From positions 30,194-94,193 of the forward strand of contig JAKSMB010000006.1 of NCBI GenBank assembly GCA_024400875.1: a stretch of 64,000 nt of DNA, written 5' to 3'. The notes under the pieces were generated by a model. It did not search any database. It was not told the DNA's origin and saw nothing but the letters and a program-made list of their open reading frames with translations. Positions 45,399 through 53,579 of the stretch are shown piece after piece. Numbering within the stretch: position 1 is the stretch's first letter; each line of letters starts with the position of its first letter. The position numbers and the translations under genes are program-made. This stretch comes from Bacteroidales bacterium. GTDB taxonomy: Bacteria; Bacteroidota; Bacteroidia; Bacteroidales; WCHB1-69.

Positions 45399-46805
45399 TT
45401 ATACCAGTTCGAAGCTTTCTCTAAAGGATGGAACGTAGGCTTTCTTTAAACCAGCGGCTTTGAGATGCCCAGCATACGTTTTTCTAACGTCGCCTTCTCC
45501 GTGTACGATAAATATCTTTTTCAATTTCTTGTTGCCCTTCTGACAGGAAAGATATTGGATGAGTTCTGTGTAGTCACCGTGGCCAGAGTAGGCATCGATT
45601 CGCTCAAGATGTGCTTTGACGGTGTACTCTTCTCCGAAAATGGATACGACCTTGTCGCCACGCATGATCTTGGCACCCAACGTGGTTGGTGCACAATATC
45701 CGACGCAGAGAATCGTGGTCTTGGGGTCGTCAATGTTGTTGGCCAGGTGATGTTTGATGCGCCCGGCTTCCATCATGCCTGAAGCTGAAATGACGATGCA
45801 CGGTTTGCTCGTGGTGTTTAATCGTTTGGATTCGTCGATGCTGCGCACGTAGGTCAGATTGTCAAATCCAAATGGATCTTTTGAATTCTCCATGAATTCG
45901 CGGATCTCACTGTTGAAGTTTTCGGAGTGCATACGGTAGATGTTGGTCGCGGAGCAGGCGAGTGGACTGTCTACGTAGCAGTCAATGGCTGGTAAGTTGC
46001 CAGCTTCTTTGAGACGATGAAGGGTGTAAACGATTTCTTGTGTCCTGCCAATGGCGAAGGACGGAATGAGAAGTTTGCCACAACGTTTTGTACAAGCATC
46101 CTTTACAACCAACATCAATTCTTGGTCAGCATCGTGAAGTGAGGAATGCTTTCTGTCACCATAGGTGGATTCGGTGATAACGTAATCTGCCGGAGGGAAT
46201 GCCACTGGATCTGGTAGGATGCTCTTGTTGTATCTGCCCACGTCACCCGTGTAGCACAATGTGCGGGTTTTGCGTCCTTCTTTAAATGTGATGAAGATGG
46301 CCGCACTTCCTAACATGTGTCCGGTCTCGAAAAACTCGATCGAAATGTCTGGGGTGATGTTGAATTTCAAACCAAGTGGTAAACCTACAAACTGAGACAT
46401 GCATTCAACAGCGTCTTTCTCGTTGTAGATTGGTTCAATTGGCTCTTTGCCAATTCGCTCTGGTTTTTTGTTGAATTGTTTAACATCGGCTTCTTGGATT
46501 CTTCCAGAGTCGGCCAACATGATGGCGCAAAGGTCACGCGTGGCTGGCGTGCAAAATACTTTTCCTCGAAAACCTAATTTGTATATATAAGGTATCAGGC
46601 CAGAGTGGTCGATGTGTGCGTGCGACAGCAATACGAAATCAACCTCTTCAGGTGCGAAACCAAGATCGCGGTTCATTCCATCGGTCTCAAGACCTTTACC
46701 CTGATACATGCCGCAGTCTAACAATATTTTAACTCCATTTTTGGAGGTCAACATAAACTTGCTACCTGTAACCTCTTCAGTAGCGCCAAGAAAATCGAGC
46801 TTCAT
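45399..46805 (-). CDS. MBL-fold ribonuclease with beta-CASP and RMMBL domains
   Basis: A 468-residue metallo-beta-lactamase-fold RNA-processing enzyme. The metal site is SHAHIDHSGLIPY near residue 60. The beta-CASP region has FAIGRTQEIVYTLHRL and CYVDSPLA, then SASGMMEAGRIKHHL, and the C-terminal RNA-specificity block is AYSGHGDYTELIQYL and FIVHGEGD. The family resembles the CPSF73-like bacterial RNase group (YSH1); whether it is an endonuclease here is untested. Follows the NarI-like gene by 15 bases. Confidence 0.9.
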   Translation of the reverse strand: MKLDFLGATEEVTGSKFMLTSKNGVKILLDCGMYQGKGLETDGMNRDLGFAPEEVDFVLLSHAHIDHSGLIPYIYKLGFRGKVFCTPATRDLCAIMLADSGRIQEADVKQFNKKPERIGKEPIEPIYNEKDAVECMSQFVGLPLGLKFNITPDISIEFFETGHMLGSAAIFITFKEGRKTRTLCYTGDVGRYNKSILPDPVAFPPADYVITESTYGDRKHSSLHDADQELMLVVKDACTKRCGKLLIPSFAIGRTQEIVYTLHRLKEAGNLPAIDCYVDSPLACSATNIYRMHSENFNSEIREFMENSKDPFGFDNLTYVRSIDESKRLNTTSKPCIVISASGMMEAGRIKHHLANNIDDPKTTILCVGYCAPTTLGAKIMRGDKVVSIFGEEYTVKAHLERIDAYSGHGDYTELIQYLSCQKGNKKLKKIFIVHGEGDVRKTYAGHLKAAGLKKAYVPSFRESFELV

Positions 46806-46820
46806 TGTCTTGTAGAATGT

Positions 46821-47462
46821 TTATTTTTCATTTTTAGGCCATACATTACGCCATCCGTAAAAGAATCCTAAGTGATATCGGGCTGCGAAGTAGAATACTA
46901 CGTGTCGAAGTTTCCCAAAGGGTAAATACAGGAATAATATAATGCAGACTATATAATATATGTTTGTCATTGCAAGGCATTGACAGCAGATGTATGATGC
47001 TGTTGCCAATTGGAAAGTGGATGTGAGCAAGTTGGATATGTAGTCGTCCGGATTTGACAAAGGACGCAGGTCTTTCGAAAATGCTCGCTTGATAAACAAT
47101 CCATAGCCACAAAAGGATGTGATGGCCAAAACGATGGCAATTATTAGTGCTATGACGTGGTTCCCTGCTAGCCAATTGATGATGCACGGGCAGAAGGAAA
47201 GAACGAAGAACAGCAGACAACAGAATGTGCCAATGTGAAATAGTATACCTGATGCGTAGGATGGAAAGTGCAGGAATGCAGATTCCTTGTTCTGAGGCAT
47301 CATGGCCACCGTGTTGGAATATTGTATGCCTTTGCTTGTGCTACCACTTTTGGCTGACAGGTCGTTGGGCTTTCCTAATCGGATAAGACGCAAGAAAAAA
47401 GCCAGCAAGTTGCAGAAACAAAAAGCAACAGCTGCAATTGCAAGAATTTGTAGGATTGACAT
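46821..47462 (-). CDS. NarI/DsrM-like membrane protein
   Basis: A 213-residue inner-membrane protein with five predicted helices. The start MSILQILAIAAVAFCFCN follows dsrC by 17 bases; an extended start at 47489 would overlap dsrC. Two blocks resemble the heme-b subunits NarI and DsrM: a helix with SGILFHIGTF, and a C-terminal FGKLRHVVFYFAARYHLGFFYGWRNVWP. Histidines in these (and LHFP, GNH) could ligate heme b. It is adjacent to dsrC, which in sulfur bacteria works with DsrMK. The partner HdrD/DsrK is not in the window. Confidence 0.6.
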   Translation of the reverse strand: MSILQILAIAAVAFCFCNLLAFFLRLIRLGKPNDLSAKSGSTSKGIQYSNTVAMMPQNKESAFLHFPSYASGILFHIGTFCCLLFFVLSFCPCIINWLAGNHVIALIIAIVLAITSFCGYGLFIKRAFSKDLRPLSNPDDYISNLLTSTFQLATASYICCQCLAMTNIYYIVCIILFLYLPFGKLRHVVFYFAARYHLGFFYGWRNVWPKNEK

Positions 47463-47479
47463 GCTTTTGCTATTTTGGT

Positions 47480-47797
47480 TTATACGCAACCTTCAGGTTT
47501 TGGAAGACCGGCAATGCGGCAAGCTCCTCTGGCTGGACCTTCGGTGAAGAGTTCGTAGATTTCTTTTAATTTGATACCCGTCGTTTTGCAAATCACCCTG
47601 ATCATAGGTGCAATGCCTTTTTCTTCGTAATTGGCGCGGATGCAGCGGATGATTTTCCAGTGATCTTCTGTTAATTCTTCAATGCCGTCTACTTTTGCAA
47701 TAGCGGCAGCCAATTCTTCAGTCCACTCTTCTGGTTGCAACATGAAACCGTCGCCATCCAATTCGTAACTCTTGCCATTAAATTCAATATTTGCCAT
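47480..47797 (-). CDS. dsrC: DsrC/TusE sulfur-relay protein with both C-terminal cysteines
   Basis: A 105-residue DsrC-family protein. The C-terminal arm reads GPARGACRIAGLPKPEGCV, with Cys93 and the penultimate Cys104 spaced 11 residues apart as in true DsrC (TusE, in tRNA thiolation, keeps only the last one). The body block EDHWKIIRCIRANYEEKGIAP is also canonical. In sulfite reducers the pair forms a trisulfide intermediate. No dsrAB, tusBCD or dsrK is in the window. Own -7 promoter, first of dsrC-NarI-like-MBL-rfbD. Confidence 0.88.
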   Translation of the reverse strand: MANIEFNGKSYELDGDGFMLQPEEWTEELAAAIAKVDGIEELTEDHWKIIRCIRANYEEKGIAPMIRVICKTTGIKLKEIYELFTEGPARGACRIAGLPKPEGCV

Positions 47798-47823
47798 ATT
47801 TTTTCTTTATTTTAAATGAGGTG

Positions 47824-47831
47824 CAAAAATA
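47824..47831 (-). promoter_or_regulatory. -7 promoter element TATTTTTG for dsrC
   Basis: Fits TAnnTTTG and is followed by CACC; 26 bases before the dsrC ATG. Confidence 0.65.
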
Positions 47832-47869
47832 ATAAAAAAGTACGGAAGTCGACAGAACCTACCGGCCTT

Positions 47870-48565
47870 CTAACAATGCGTGGAGAGGTATTGACGAATG
47901 ATGCTGTCAGCATCTCGCATGCTTTTTTGCAACCACTCGAAGTAGAGCTGCTGGTGCTCAGATTCGCTTAATCGCCAATCTGTTTCCGAATGCCTTAGTC
48001 TTTCTGAAAAATTGGAGAGAATGATGGCTGCAGAGTTGGAAATGTTGAAGCTCTCAGTAAAGCCATACATAGGAATCAAGGCGTTGCAGTCGGCGTATTT
48101 CTTGGCTTCGTCGGAAAGACCTGTCAGTTCGGTGCCAAATAAGAATGCAATCTTTTTATCTGTTGGAATGTCTTGAATGCGTGTTTTCTTTTCGTCGGGA
48201 AGTGTGGCAACAACAGTGTATCCTTTTGCGTGCAGGTCGTCGATGCACTGCTTCATGTTGTGTTCGGCGTTTGGGTATTGATGCAGGGTGAGCCATTTGT
48301 CAGCTCCCATGCTGATGTCTTGATGTACGATGAATTCGTTTTTGTTTTCAACAATGTAGGCGTCCTGAACGCCATAACAATCGCAAGTGCGCATAACAGC
48401 ACTGATGTTCTGCGTTTGGTAAAGGTCTTCCAAAACAACGGTGACGTTGCGGGTTCGGTTTGCCAATACTTCTTGTAGACGTGCTTTGCGCGGTTCAGTA
48501 ACAAATTGTTCTAAGTGCTCGATGAGTTTTTCTAAAAGGATAGGGTCTGTTATGTTGTTTATCAT
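47870..48565 (-). CDS. trmH: tRNA (guanosine-2'-O-)-methyltransferase TrmH family
   Basis: A 231-residue SpoU/TrmH enzyme. The SPOUT knot motifs are NISAVMRTCDCYGV, FLFGTELTGLSDEA and the C-terminal IPMYGFTESFNISNSAAIILSNF. In E. coli TrmH makes Gm18 in tRNA. Its start follows the HU terminator; I found no clear TAnnTTTG. Confidence 0.88.
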   Translation of the reverse strand: MINNITDPILLEKLIEHLEQFVTEPRKARLQEVLANRTRNVTVVLEDLYQTQNISAVMRTCDCYGVQDAYIVENKNEFIVHQDISMGADKWLTLHQYPNAEHNMKQCIDDLHAKGYTVVATLPDEKKTRIQDIPTDKKIAFLFGTELTGLSDEAKKYADCNALIPMYGFTESFNISNSAAIILSNFSERLRHSETDWRLSESEHQQLYFEWLQKSMRDADSIIRQYLSTHC

Positions 48566-48582
48566 TTGTTGGGTATATAAAT

Positions 48583-48613
48583 AAAGAAAGCCCTCTTTGG
48601 AAGGGCTTTCTTT
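48583..48613 (-). terminator. probable terminator after the HU gene
   Basis: On the minus strand AAAGAAAGCCCT pairs with AGGGCTTTCTTT (12 bp, 7-base loop). The downstream sequence is T/A-rich but not a pure T-run. Confidence 0.6.
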
Positions 48614-48631
48614 AGTGTTATTTCTAAAATA

Positions 48632-48895
48632 TTAGAGAGCCAAGCTTGCGCCAGCTTTGAACTTAACGCTCTTCTTAGCTGGGATTTCGATGGTTTCGTG
48701 AGTTTTTGGGTTGTGACCTTTTCTTGCAGCACGTTCGTTAACTTGGAATGTACCAAAACCAACTAATGTGATTTTGTCGCCTTTCTTGAGAGCGTCTGTT
48801 GTGGTACACATAAAAGCGTCTAATGCGCTTTTAGCTTGAACTTTGGTTAAACCAGCTTTTTCAGCAATAGCATCGATTAATTCATTCTTATTCAT
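48632..48895 (-). CDS. HU-family DNA-binding protein
   Basis: An 87-residue nucleoid protein: MNKNELIDAIAEKAGLTKVQAKSALDAF, GDKITLVGFGTFQV, and RAARKGHNPKTHETIEIPAKKSVKFKAG. The family length fits ATG 48895; a start at 48931 would add 12 residues beyond the promoter. No Shine-Dalgarno sequence. Confidence 0.96.
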   Translation of the reverse strand: MNKNELIDAIAEKAGLTKVQAKSALDAFMCTTTDALKKGDKITLVGFGTFQVNERAARKGHNPKTHETIEIPAKKSVKFKAGASLAL

Positions 48896-48928
48896 CGTAA
48901 TAATTTTTTGGTTAATGTAAAAACGTGG

Positions 48929-48936
48929 CAAATATA
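48929..48936 (-). promoter_or_regulatory. -7 promoter element TATATTTG for HU
   Basis: Fits TAnnTTTG and is followed by CCACG; 33 bases before the ATG. Between it and fmt lies a short hairpin (GTGTA…TACAC near 48948). Confidence 0.65.
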
Positions 48937-49040
48937 GACGATTTTGGTGTATTTTTACACGATGGTGTTTTTTTTTGGTCCCTTGTGAAAAAATATATTC
49001 TATGTTTAACCGACGATATGCGATTTTTTTATAAAATTAC

Positions 49041-50006
49041 TCAATCTAATATGTTTGTGTAATTGTTTTTTCTAAAACCAGCCAAAAAATCAGAGGTTTT
49101 CATTCGTTTTTTGCCCTCAAATTGCAGAATATCAATAGATATATCTTTTGTCTTGGTAGAAATGTATAGTTTGTTATTGTCAAGAATGTTAATATTGCCA
49201 GGTGCTTTTGCGCTGCTCTGCTCAGTGATGGAACATTCGTATATTTTTATCCCCATTATTTTGTCAGTAGGATTACCATCGCTGTCTAAACATCCGATTC
49301 GTGTATAGGCAGTTGGATAGGGTGATAGTCCTCTGATTTTGTTGTAAATGTTTTCAGCAGAGTCGTTCCAGTTGATGAGCATATCATTTTTAAAGATCTT
49401 TGGAGCGGGCTTCAGTTCTTCGCAGGTAGGTTGCGGATAGGGTTTCGCAGTCCCCTCTTCAATGGCTTTCAGTGTTTGGATAGCGATCGCGGCCCCTGCA
49501 TACATCAGTTTGTCGTGGAATGTACCGGCACAGTCGGTGTTTTCAATCTCAACTTCTGTTTGCAGGATGATTTCTCCCATATCGGTATGCTCATTCAAGA
49601 AGAAAGTGGTTACCCCACTTTTTTTCTCGCCGTTAATGATGGCCCATTGGATAGGGGCGGCACCACGATATTGTGGGAGCAGTGAGGCGTGTACGTTGAA
49701 TGTGCCCTTAGGAGGGATGTTGTACACCTCAGAAGGTAACATTCGGAAAGCAACAACAACAAATACATCTGCATTCAATTGTTGCAACTGCTCGATGAAA
49801 GCGGGATCTTTCATTTTTTCGGGTTGCAGTAAAGGGAGATTATGTTCTAATGCATAATTCTTTACATCGGAAAAATGAAGATGTTGCCCACGACCTGCCG
49901 GCTTGTCTGGAGTGGTTACTACGGTAACGACATCGTGACCGGCCTTGATTATTTGGTCAAGACAGGTTACGGCAAACTCCGGTGTGCCCATAAAAACGAC
50001 TCTCAT
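49041..50006 (-). CDS. fmt: methionyl-tRNA formyltransferase
   Basis: Formylates initiator Met-tRNA. The 321-residue protein has VFMGTPEFAV, TTPDKPAGRG, the catalytic NVHASLLPQYRGAAPIQWAI with GVTTFFL, and the C-terminal OB-like domain. Last gene of TPR-ribH-fmt, 10 bases after ribH. It ends before a 145-base AT-rich gap that holds the HU promoter. Confidence 0.95.
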   Translation of the reverse strand: MRVVFMGTPEFAVTCLDQIIKAGHDVVTVVTTPDKPAGRGQHLHFSDVKNYALEHNLPLLQPEKMKDPAFIEQLQQLNADVFVVVAFRMLPSEVYNIPPKGTFNVHASLLPQYRGAAPIQWAIINGEKKSGVTTFFLNEHTDMGEIILQTEVEIENTDCAGTFHDKLMYAGAAIAIQTLKAIEEGTAKPYPQPTCEELKPAPKIFKNDMLINWNDSAENIYNKIRGLSPYPTAYTRIGCLDSDGNPTDKIMGIKIYECSITEQSSAKAPGNINILDNNKLYISTKTKDISIDILQFEGKKRMKTSDFLAGFRKNNYTNILD

Positions 50007-50016
50007 AAGTGGCGGT

Positions 50017-50517
50017 TTACAGGTTAGAGATATTTTCTTGGAACTGTAACATCTTCAGGCAGCTGATAGCGCCTTCAACGCCTTTGTTGCCGTGCTTGCC
50101 ACCGCAACGGTCTTCAGCTTGCTGCATATTGTCGGTTGTCAATACACTGAAGATGGTAGGTTTTGCGTGCTTGATGCCAACGTTTGCAATACCTTGGGCA
50201 ACGGCTTGTGAAATGAATTCAAAATGTCGGGTGTCGCCTTGGATGATACAACCGATGCAGATTACTGCATCTAATTTTGGCATAGCTTGAAACATCATTT
50301 CTGCAGCACTTGGCAATTCGAAACTGCCAGGAACGTGCTGAATGTAAATGTTTTCTTCTTTAACACCTTGTTCTACTAAGGTGTCTGCAGCTCCCTTTAA
50401 AAGCGAATCGGTAATGTGCTCGTTCCATTCGCTGACCACAATACCGATTCGGATGTCTTTTACAGAATTGAATTTAAAAGGAGTGAATTCGGATAAATTC
50501 TTCTTCTTTTCTGTCAT
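50017..50517 (-). CDS. ribH: 6,7-dimethyl-8-ribityllumazine synthase
   Basis: Makes lumazine for riboflavin synthase. The 166-residue protein has IGIVVSEWNEHITDSLL, VPGSFELPSAAEMMF, ICIGCIIQGDTRHFEFISQAV and SVLTTDNMQQAEDRCGGKHGNKG. ATG 50517, 4 bases after the TPR gene's stop, is preferred to 50565, which overlaps it. Confidence 0.95.
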   Translation of the reverse strand: MTEKKKNLSEFTPFKFNSVKDIRIGIVVSEWNEHITDSLLKGAADTLVEQGVKEENIYIQHVPGSFELPSAAEMMFQAMPKLDAVICIGCIIQGDTRHFEFISQAVAQGIANVGIKHAKPTIFSVLTTDNMQQAEDRCGGKHGNKGVEGAISCLKMLQFQENISNL

Positions 50518-50521
50518 TATA

Positions 50522-51226
50522 TTATTTTGATGCTTTGATTTTTGCTTTTTCAGCATATTGAGCAATGCTCATTCTGTTGTACTCTGTATAGAATCTGTCT
50601 TCGATTGCTTTATAAGTTTCAACAGCGTCGCTCCATTTTTCTTGTCTTTCGAAAATTTGTGCGATCTTGAAGAGTGTCATTGGGGTGAAGAAAGGATCTT
50701 CACTCTTAACAGCCTTTTGATAATATTTGAGAGCATTAGCTTCGTCACCATTTTCATCGTAAAGATCGCCGATGTTAGCTTGGCATTGATACCACATTAC
50801 ATCTTCTTTCTTTTTGAATTTCTTAAGATAGGTCATAGCTTCATCCTTTTGACCCAACTTGAGGTAGCACAAACCTGCGTAGTAGTTTGCGGTATTGGCT
50901 GTCTTTGTCAATTTGTAGCCGCTTGCAATGGTAAGGAAACCATCATTTTCATCGTCACCTTCCAAAGCGAGGTTCAAAGATGCAGTATCACCAGCCATGA
51001 AAAGAGCGATAGGATGAACTATTTGAGCGGATGCCTCTCCGATTTTCTTTTGCATATAGAAACGATCAAATGCAATCCAAGCGCAAGCCAAAACCAAAAT
51101 TCCGATGATTACGCCGTAAATGATGTTTTGATATTTGGTGAAGAAGCTAATGGTTTTTTTTACGAAATTTTCTTTAACTTCCTCTTGTTCAGTTTTTTTA
51201 CTACCTAATTTTTCGTTAGTTGCCAT
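50522..51226 (-). CDS. membrane-anchored TPR protein (YfgM-like)
   Basis: A 234-residue protein: a charged N-terminal cytoplasmic tail, one transmembrane helix (about residues 38-57, YGVIIGILVLACAWIAFDRF), and about three TPR-like repeats in the exported part. It resembles YfgM-type periplasmic chaperone helpers, but that identity is not certain. First of the TPR-ribH-fmt operon. Confidence 0.75.
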   Translation of the reverse strand: MATNEKLGSKKTEQEEVKENFVKKTISFFTKYQNIIYGVIIGILVLACAWIAFDRFYMQKKIGEASAQIVHPIALFMAGDTASLNLALEGDDENDGFLTIASGYKLTKTANTANYYAGLCYLKLGQKDEAMTYLKKFKKKEDVMWYQCQANIGDLYDENGDEANALKYYQKAVKSEDPFFTPMTLFKIAQIFERQEKWSDAVETYKAIEDRFYTEYNRMSIAQYAEKAKIKASK

Positions 51227-51253
51227 AATTTTCTATAATATTTTTTTAGGGCG

Positions 51254-51261
51254 CAAAAATA
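51254..51261 (-). promoter_or_regulatory. -7 promoter element TATTTTTG for the TPR-ribH-fmt operon
   Basis: Fits TAnnTTTG, followed by CGCCC; 28 bases upstream of the ATG. It overlaps the 3' arm of the upstream terminator hairpin. Confidence 0.7.
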
Positions 51262-51290
51262 CACTTTTTTTCCAATTAAAAAAGTGTATT
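51258..51290 (-). terminator. intrinsic terminator after the glycosyltransferase-like gene
   Basis: AATACACTTTTTT (51258-51270) pairs with AAAAAAGTGTATT (51278-51290), 13 bp. On the minus strand it is followed by TTTTT, which is shared with the -7 element of the TPR operon. Confidence 0.75.
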
Positions 51291-51303
51291 TAATTTCTCT
51301 ATG

Positions 51304-52221
51304 TTATTTGGAACCAATAATTTTTTTAAGCCAGTCTTTGAAGAGTCGCAGATATGCTTTTTTGTAGATGTGTTTAAACATATATCTGTCCTCTTTATAG
51401 TTCTGTACTACCTCATTAGCGTGTGAAAGTGGCATAATAGGGTAGGCGTTTCTTCTCAGTCGGCGATAACGACGGTTGTCTTTCTTTTTGAATCCTTCGT
51501 TCGTGACCAAGTTCAGGTACGGAGTCACGGAGAGTCCGTTGTGCGTCCAGATGTGGAAATTGTAAAGGTCGTCCCAGAAAGCAGCGTTATATTTCTTTAG
51601 GATATTGAAATGAGATGTCCAATAGAAACGTTGTTTCTTTTTTCTCATATAGGGGGCTATCGACTTGGTGAATTGATCGCTGTCGTATTGTTCCATAGAG
51701 AGGGTGAAGTCTTGCCAACGATTACGCCAGGTGGCAAAACCCCAGCAGGTCGCATAAGCTGAGAAGAAGTAGGAGTCCCCACCACGATGGAGTCTCTTGC
51801 GATGCCTGTTGCGACTGTTGTTGCGGAGATATGTTCCGCCAATGCTGTAAACACGTTCATCGTTCCTGTATCGCGCGAGTAACTCTTCACAGTAAGGGAA
51901 GAAATCGTAGCTTGGAATGGTATCTTCCACGAGGATGATACCCTCTGCTTCGTTCTCGAAGAACCACTGCATAGCTTCCTTCATCATACGCTCCTTGCCA
52001 AGATGCTTTTCTTGCCACTTCGTTTGCAAGTTGCAAGGCCAGGTCGGCTGGAAAACAGCACGTGTTTGATATACGTGCTGTCTGTCCAACTGATCGTTTT
52101 TCAAGCAACCGTCTCCAGCAACATATAATTGCTGAGGCTGTATGGTCTTCAGAACTTGGAAAATGTTGTGTGTTTCTTCTATTCTGTTGTATACTACAAG
52201 CAATACAGGAACCTTGAACAT
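51304..52221 (-). CDS. glycosyltransferase-like protein (HlpA-like)
   Basis: A 305-residue protein with a GT-A-like N-terminus: VPVLLVVYNRIEETHNIFQVLKTIQ, LYVAGDGC, WPCNLQTKWQEKHLG and ILVEDTIPSYDFF, where the DTxPS segment takes the place of the usual DD motif. A basic, aromatic-rich C-terminal part follows. The pattern is that of the 'hemolytic protein HlpA-like' group, in truth nucleotide-sugar transferases of unknown acceptor. Downstream of the DUF1015 gene by 8 bases. Confidence 0.65.
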   Translation of the reverse strand: MFKVPVLLVVYNRIEETHNIFQVLKTIQPQQLYVAGDGCLKNDQLDRQHVYQTRAVFQPTWPCNLQTKWQEKHLGKERMMKEAMQWFFENEAEGIILVEDTIPSYDFFPYCEELLARYRNDERVYSIGGTYLRNNSRNRHRKRLHRGGDSYFFSAYATCWGFATWRNRWQDFTLSMEQYDSDQFTKSIAPYMRKKKQRFYWTSHFNILKKYNAAFWDDLYNFHIWTHNGLSVTPYLNLVTNEGFKKKDNRRYRRLRRNAYPIMPLSHANEVVQNYKEDRYMFKHIYKKAYLRLFKDWLKKIIGSK

Positions 52222-52229
52222 CTGTTATA

Positions 52230-53495
52230 TTAGTTTAATTCGTGAATAACGAGACCTGAACGAAGTTTTGGTTCGAACCAAGTGGTCTTTGGAGGCATGA
52301 TGTTGCCTGAATCTGCGATGTCGATGATCTGTTGCATAGATACTGGATACAACGCGAAAGCAACTTTCATTTCACCATTGTCAACGCGACGTTTCAATTC
52401 GCCTAAACCACGGATACCACCAACGAAGTCGATTCTCTTGTCGGTACGAAGATCCTTGATGCCGAGGATTTTGTCCAATACGTGGTTGCTGAGGATGGTA
52501 ACGTCGAGAACGCCGATAGGATCGTTGTCATCGAATTTACCAGCTTTAGCATTCATCTTGTACCAGTGACCATCCAAGTACATGCTGAATTCGTGAAGCT
52601 TAGCAGGTTTGTAGATTTCTGTACCCATATCTTCAACTTCGTATGCATCGTTTAAAGCTGCCAAGAAATCTTCTTTTGACAAACCGTTGAGGTCCTTAAC
52701 TACGCGGTTGTAATCGATGATATTCAATTGGTTGTCTGGGAAAATAACGGTCATGAAGAAGTTGTATTCTTCTTTGCCGGTGTGGCTTGGGTTGTGCTCT
52801 TTCTTTTCTTGACCAACCAAAGCAGCTGCAGCACTGCGGTGGTGACCGTCAGCGATGTACATTGCAGGAACTTGCTTGTCGAAAAGTTCTACGAGTTCGT
52901 CGATGATCTTCTTGTCGTCGATAACCCAGAATCTGTGACCGAAACCGTCTTCCTTAGCGATGAAGTCGTATAATGGTTTCTCACTGGTGATGCCAGCAAC
53001 GATTTCGTCGATACGGCTAACTGCTGGATAAGCGAAGAATACTGGTTCAACGTTTGCATTGGTGATGCGAACGTGTTTCATACGATCTTCTTCTTTGTCC
53101 TTACGGGTCAACTCGTGTTTCTTGATGATCTTGTTTACATAATCTTCACTGTATGCACAAGCTACGATACCATATTGCCAGTGTGCGTTAGCATCTGTAG
53201 GGTTCATGCTCTGAGCGTAGATGTATAATTTTTCTTCTTTGTCTTGAACCAACCATCCATAGTCTTTGAATGCGTTGTAGTTCTTCACTACTTGCAAATA
53301 AACTTCTGGATCGTGTTCGTCGGTACCTGCAGGAACGTCGATTTCTGCTTTGGTAACGTGCAATAAAGAGTAAGGGTTACCTTCGCATTCTTTGCGAGCT
53401 TCTTCTGAATTCAATACATCGTATGGACGGCTAGCAAGCTTTTCAACGATGTCAACTGGAGGACGAAAGCCTCTAAATGGTTTAATAACTGACAT
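52230..53495 (-). CDS. DUF1015-family protein
   Basis: A 421-residue protein of the DUF1015 family: MSVIKPFRGFRPP at the start, RPYDVLNSEEARKECEGNPYSLLHV, QYGIVACAYSEDYVNKIIKKHELTRKDKEEDR in the middle, and the key MYIADGHHRSAAAA near residue 214. The GHHR block recalls the ParB/sulfiredoxin-like phosphate site of SerK serine kinases. I recall DUF1015 next to serC-serA in Bacteroidetes; here its neighbour is a glycosyltransferase. Family certain, function open. Confidence 0.88.
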   Translation of the reverse strand: MSVIKPFRGFRPPVDIVEKLASRPYDVLNSEEARKECEGNPYSLLHVTKAEIDVPAGTDEHDPEVYLQVVKNYNAFKDYGWLVQDKEEKLYIYAQSMNPTDANAHWQYGIVACAYSEDYVNKIIKKHELTRKDKEEDRMKHVRITNANVEPVFFAYPAVSRIDEIVAGITSEKPLYDFIAKEDGFGHRFWVIDDKKIIDELVELFDKQVPAMYIADGHHRSAAAALVGQEKKEHNPSHTGKEEYNFFMTVIFPDNQLNIIDYNRVVKDLNGLSKEDFLAALNDAYEVEDMGTEIYKPAKLHEFSMYLDGHWYKMNAKAGKFDDNDPIGVLDVTILSNHVLDKILGIKDLRTDKRIDFVGGIRGLGELKRRVDNGEMKVAFALYPVSMQQIIDIADSGNIMPPKTTWFEPKLRSGLVIHELN

Positions 53496-53539
53496 AATTA
53501 TTATATTTGATAAGTTAATATGTTACTTCTTTGAGCGGG

Positions 53540-53547
53540 CAAAGATA
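53540..53547 (-). promoter_or_regulatory. -7 promoter element TATCTTTG for the DUF1015 operon
   Basis: Fits TAnnTTTG and is followed by CCCGC. Only 12 bases separate it from the divergent -7 element of the wbpE-like gene. Confidence 0.75.
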
Positions 53548-53559
53548 CAAAAAAAGCAG

Positions 53560-53567
53560 TATCTTTG
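53560..53567 (+). promoter_or_regulatory. -7 promoter element TATCTTTG for the wbpE-like cluster
   Basis: Fits TAnnTTTG and is followed by CGGTC; 12 bases before ATG 53580. Confidence 0.75.
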
Positions 53568-53579
53568 CGGTCGTTAATT

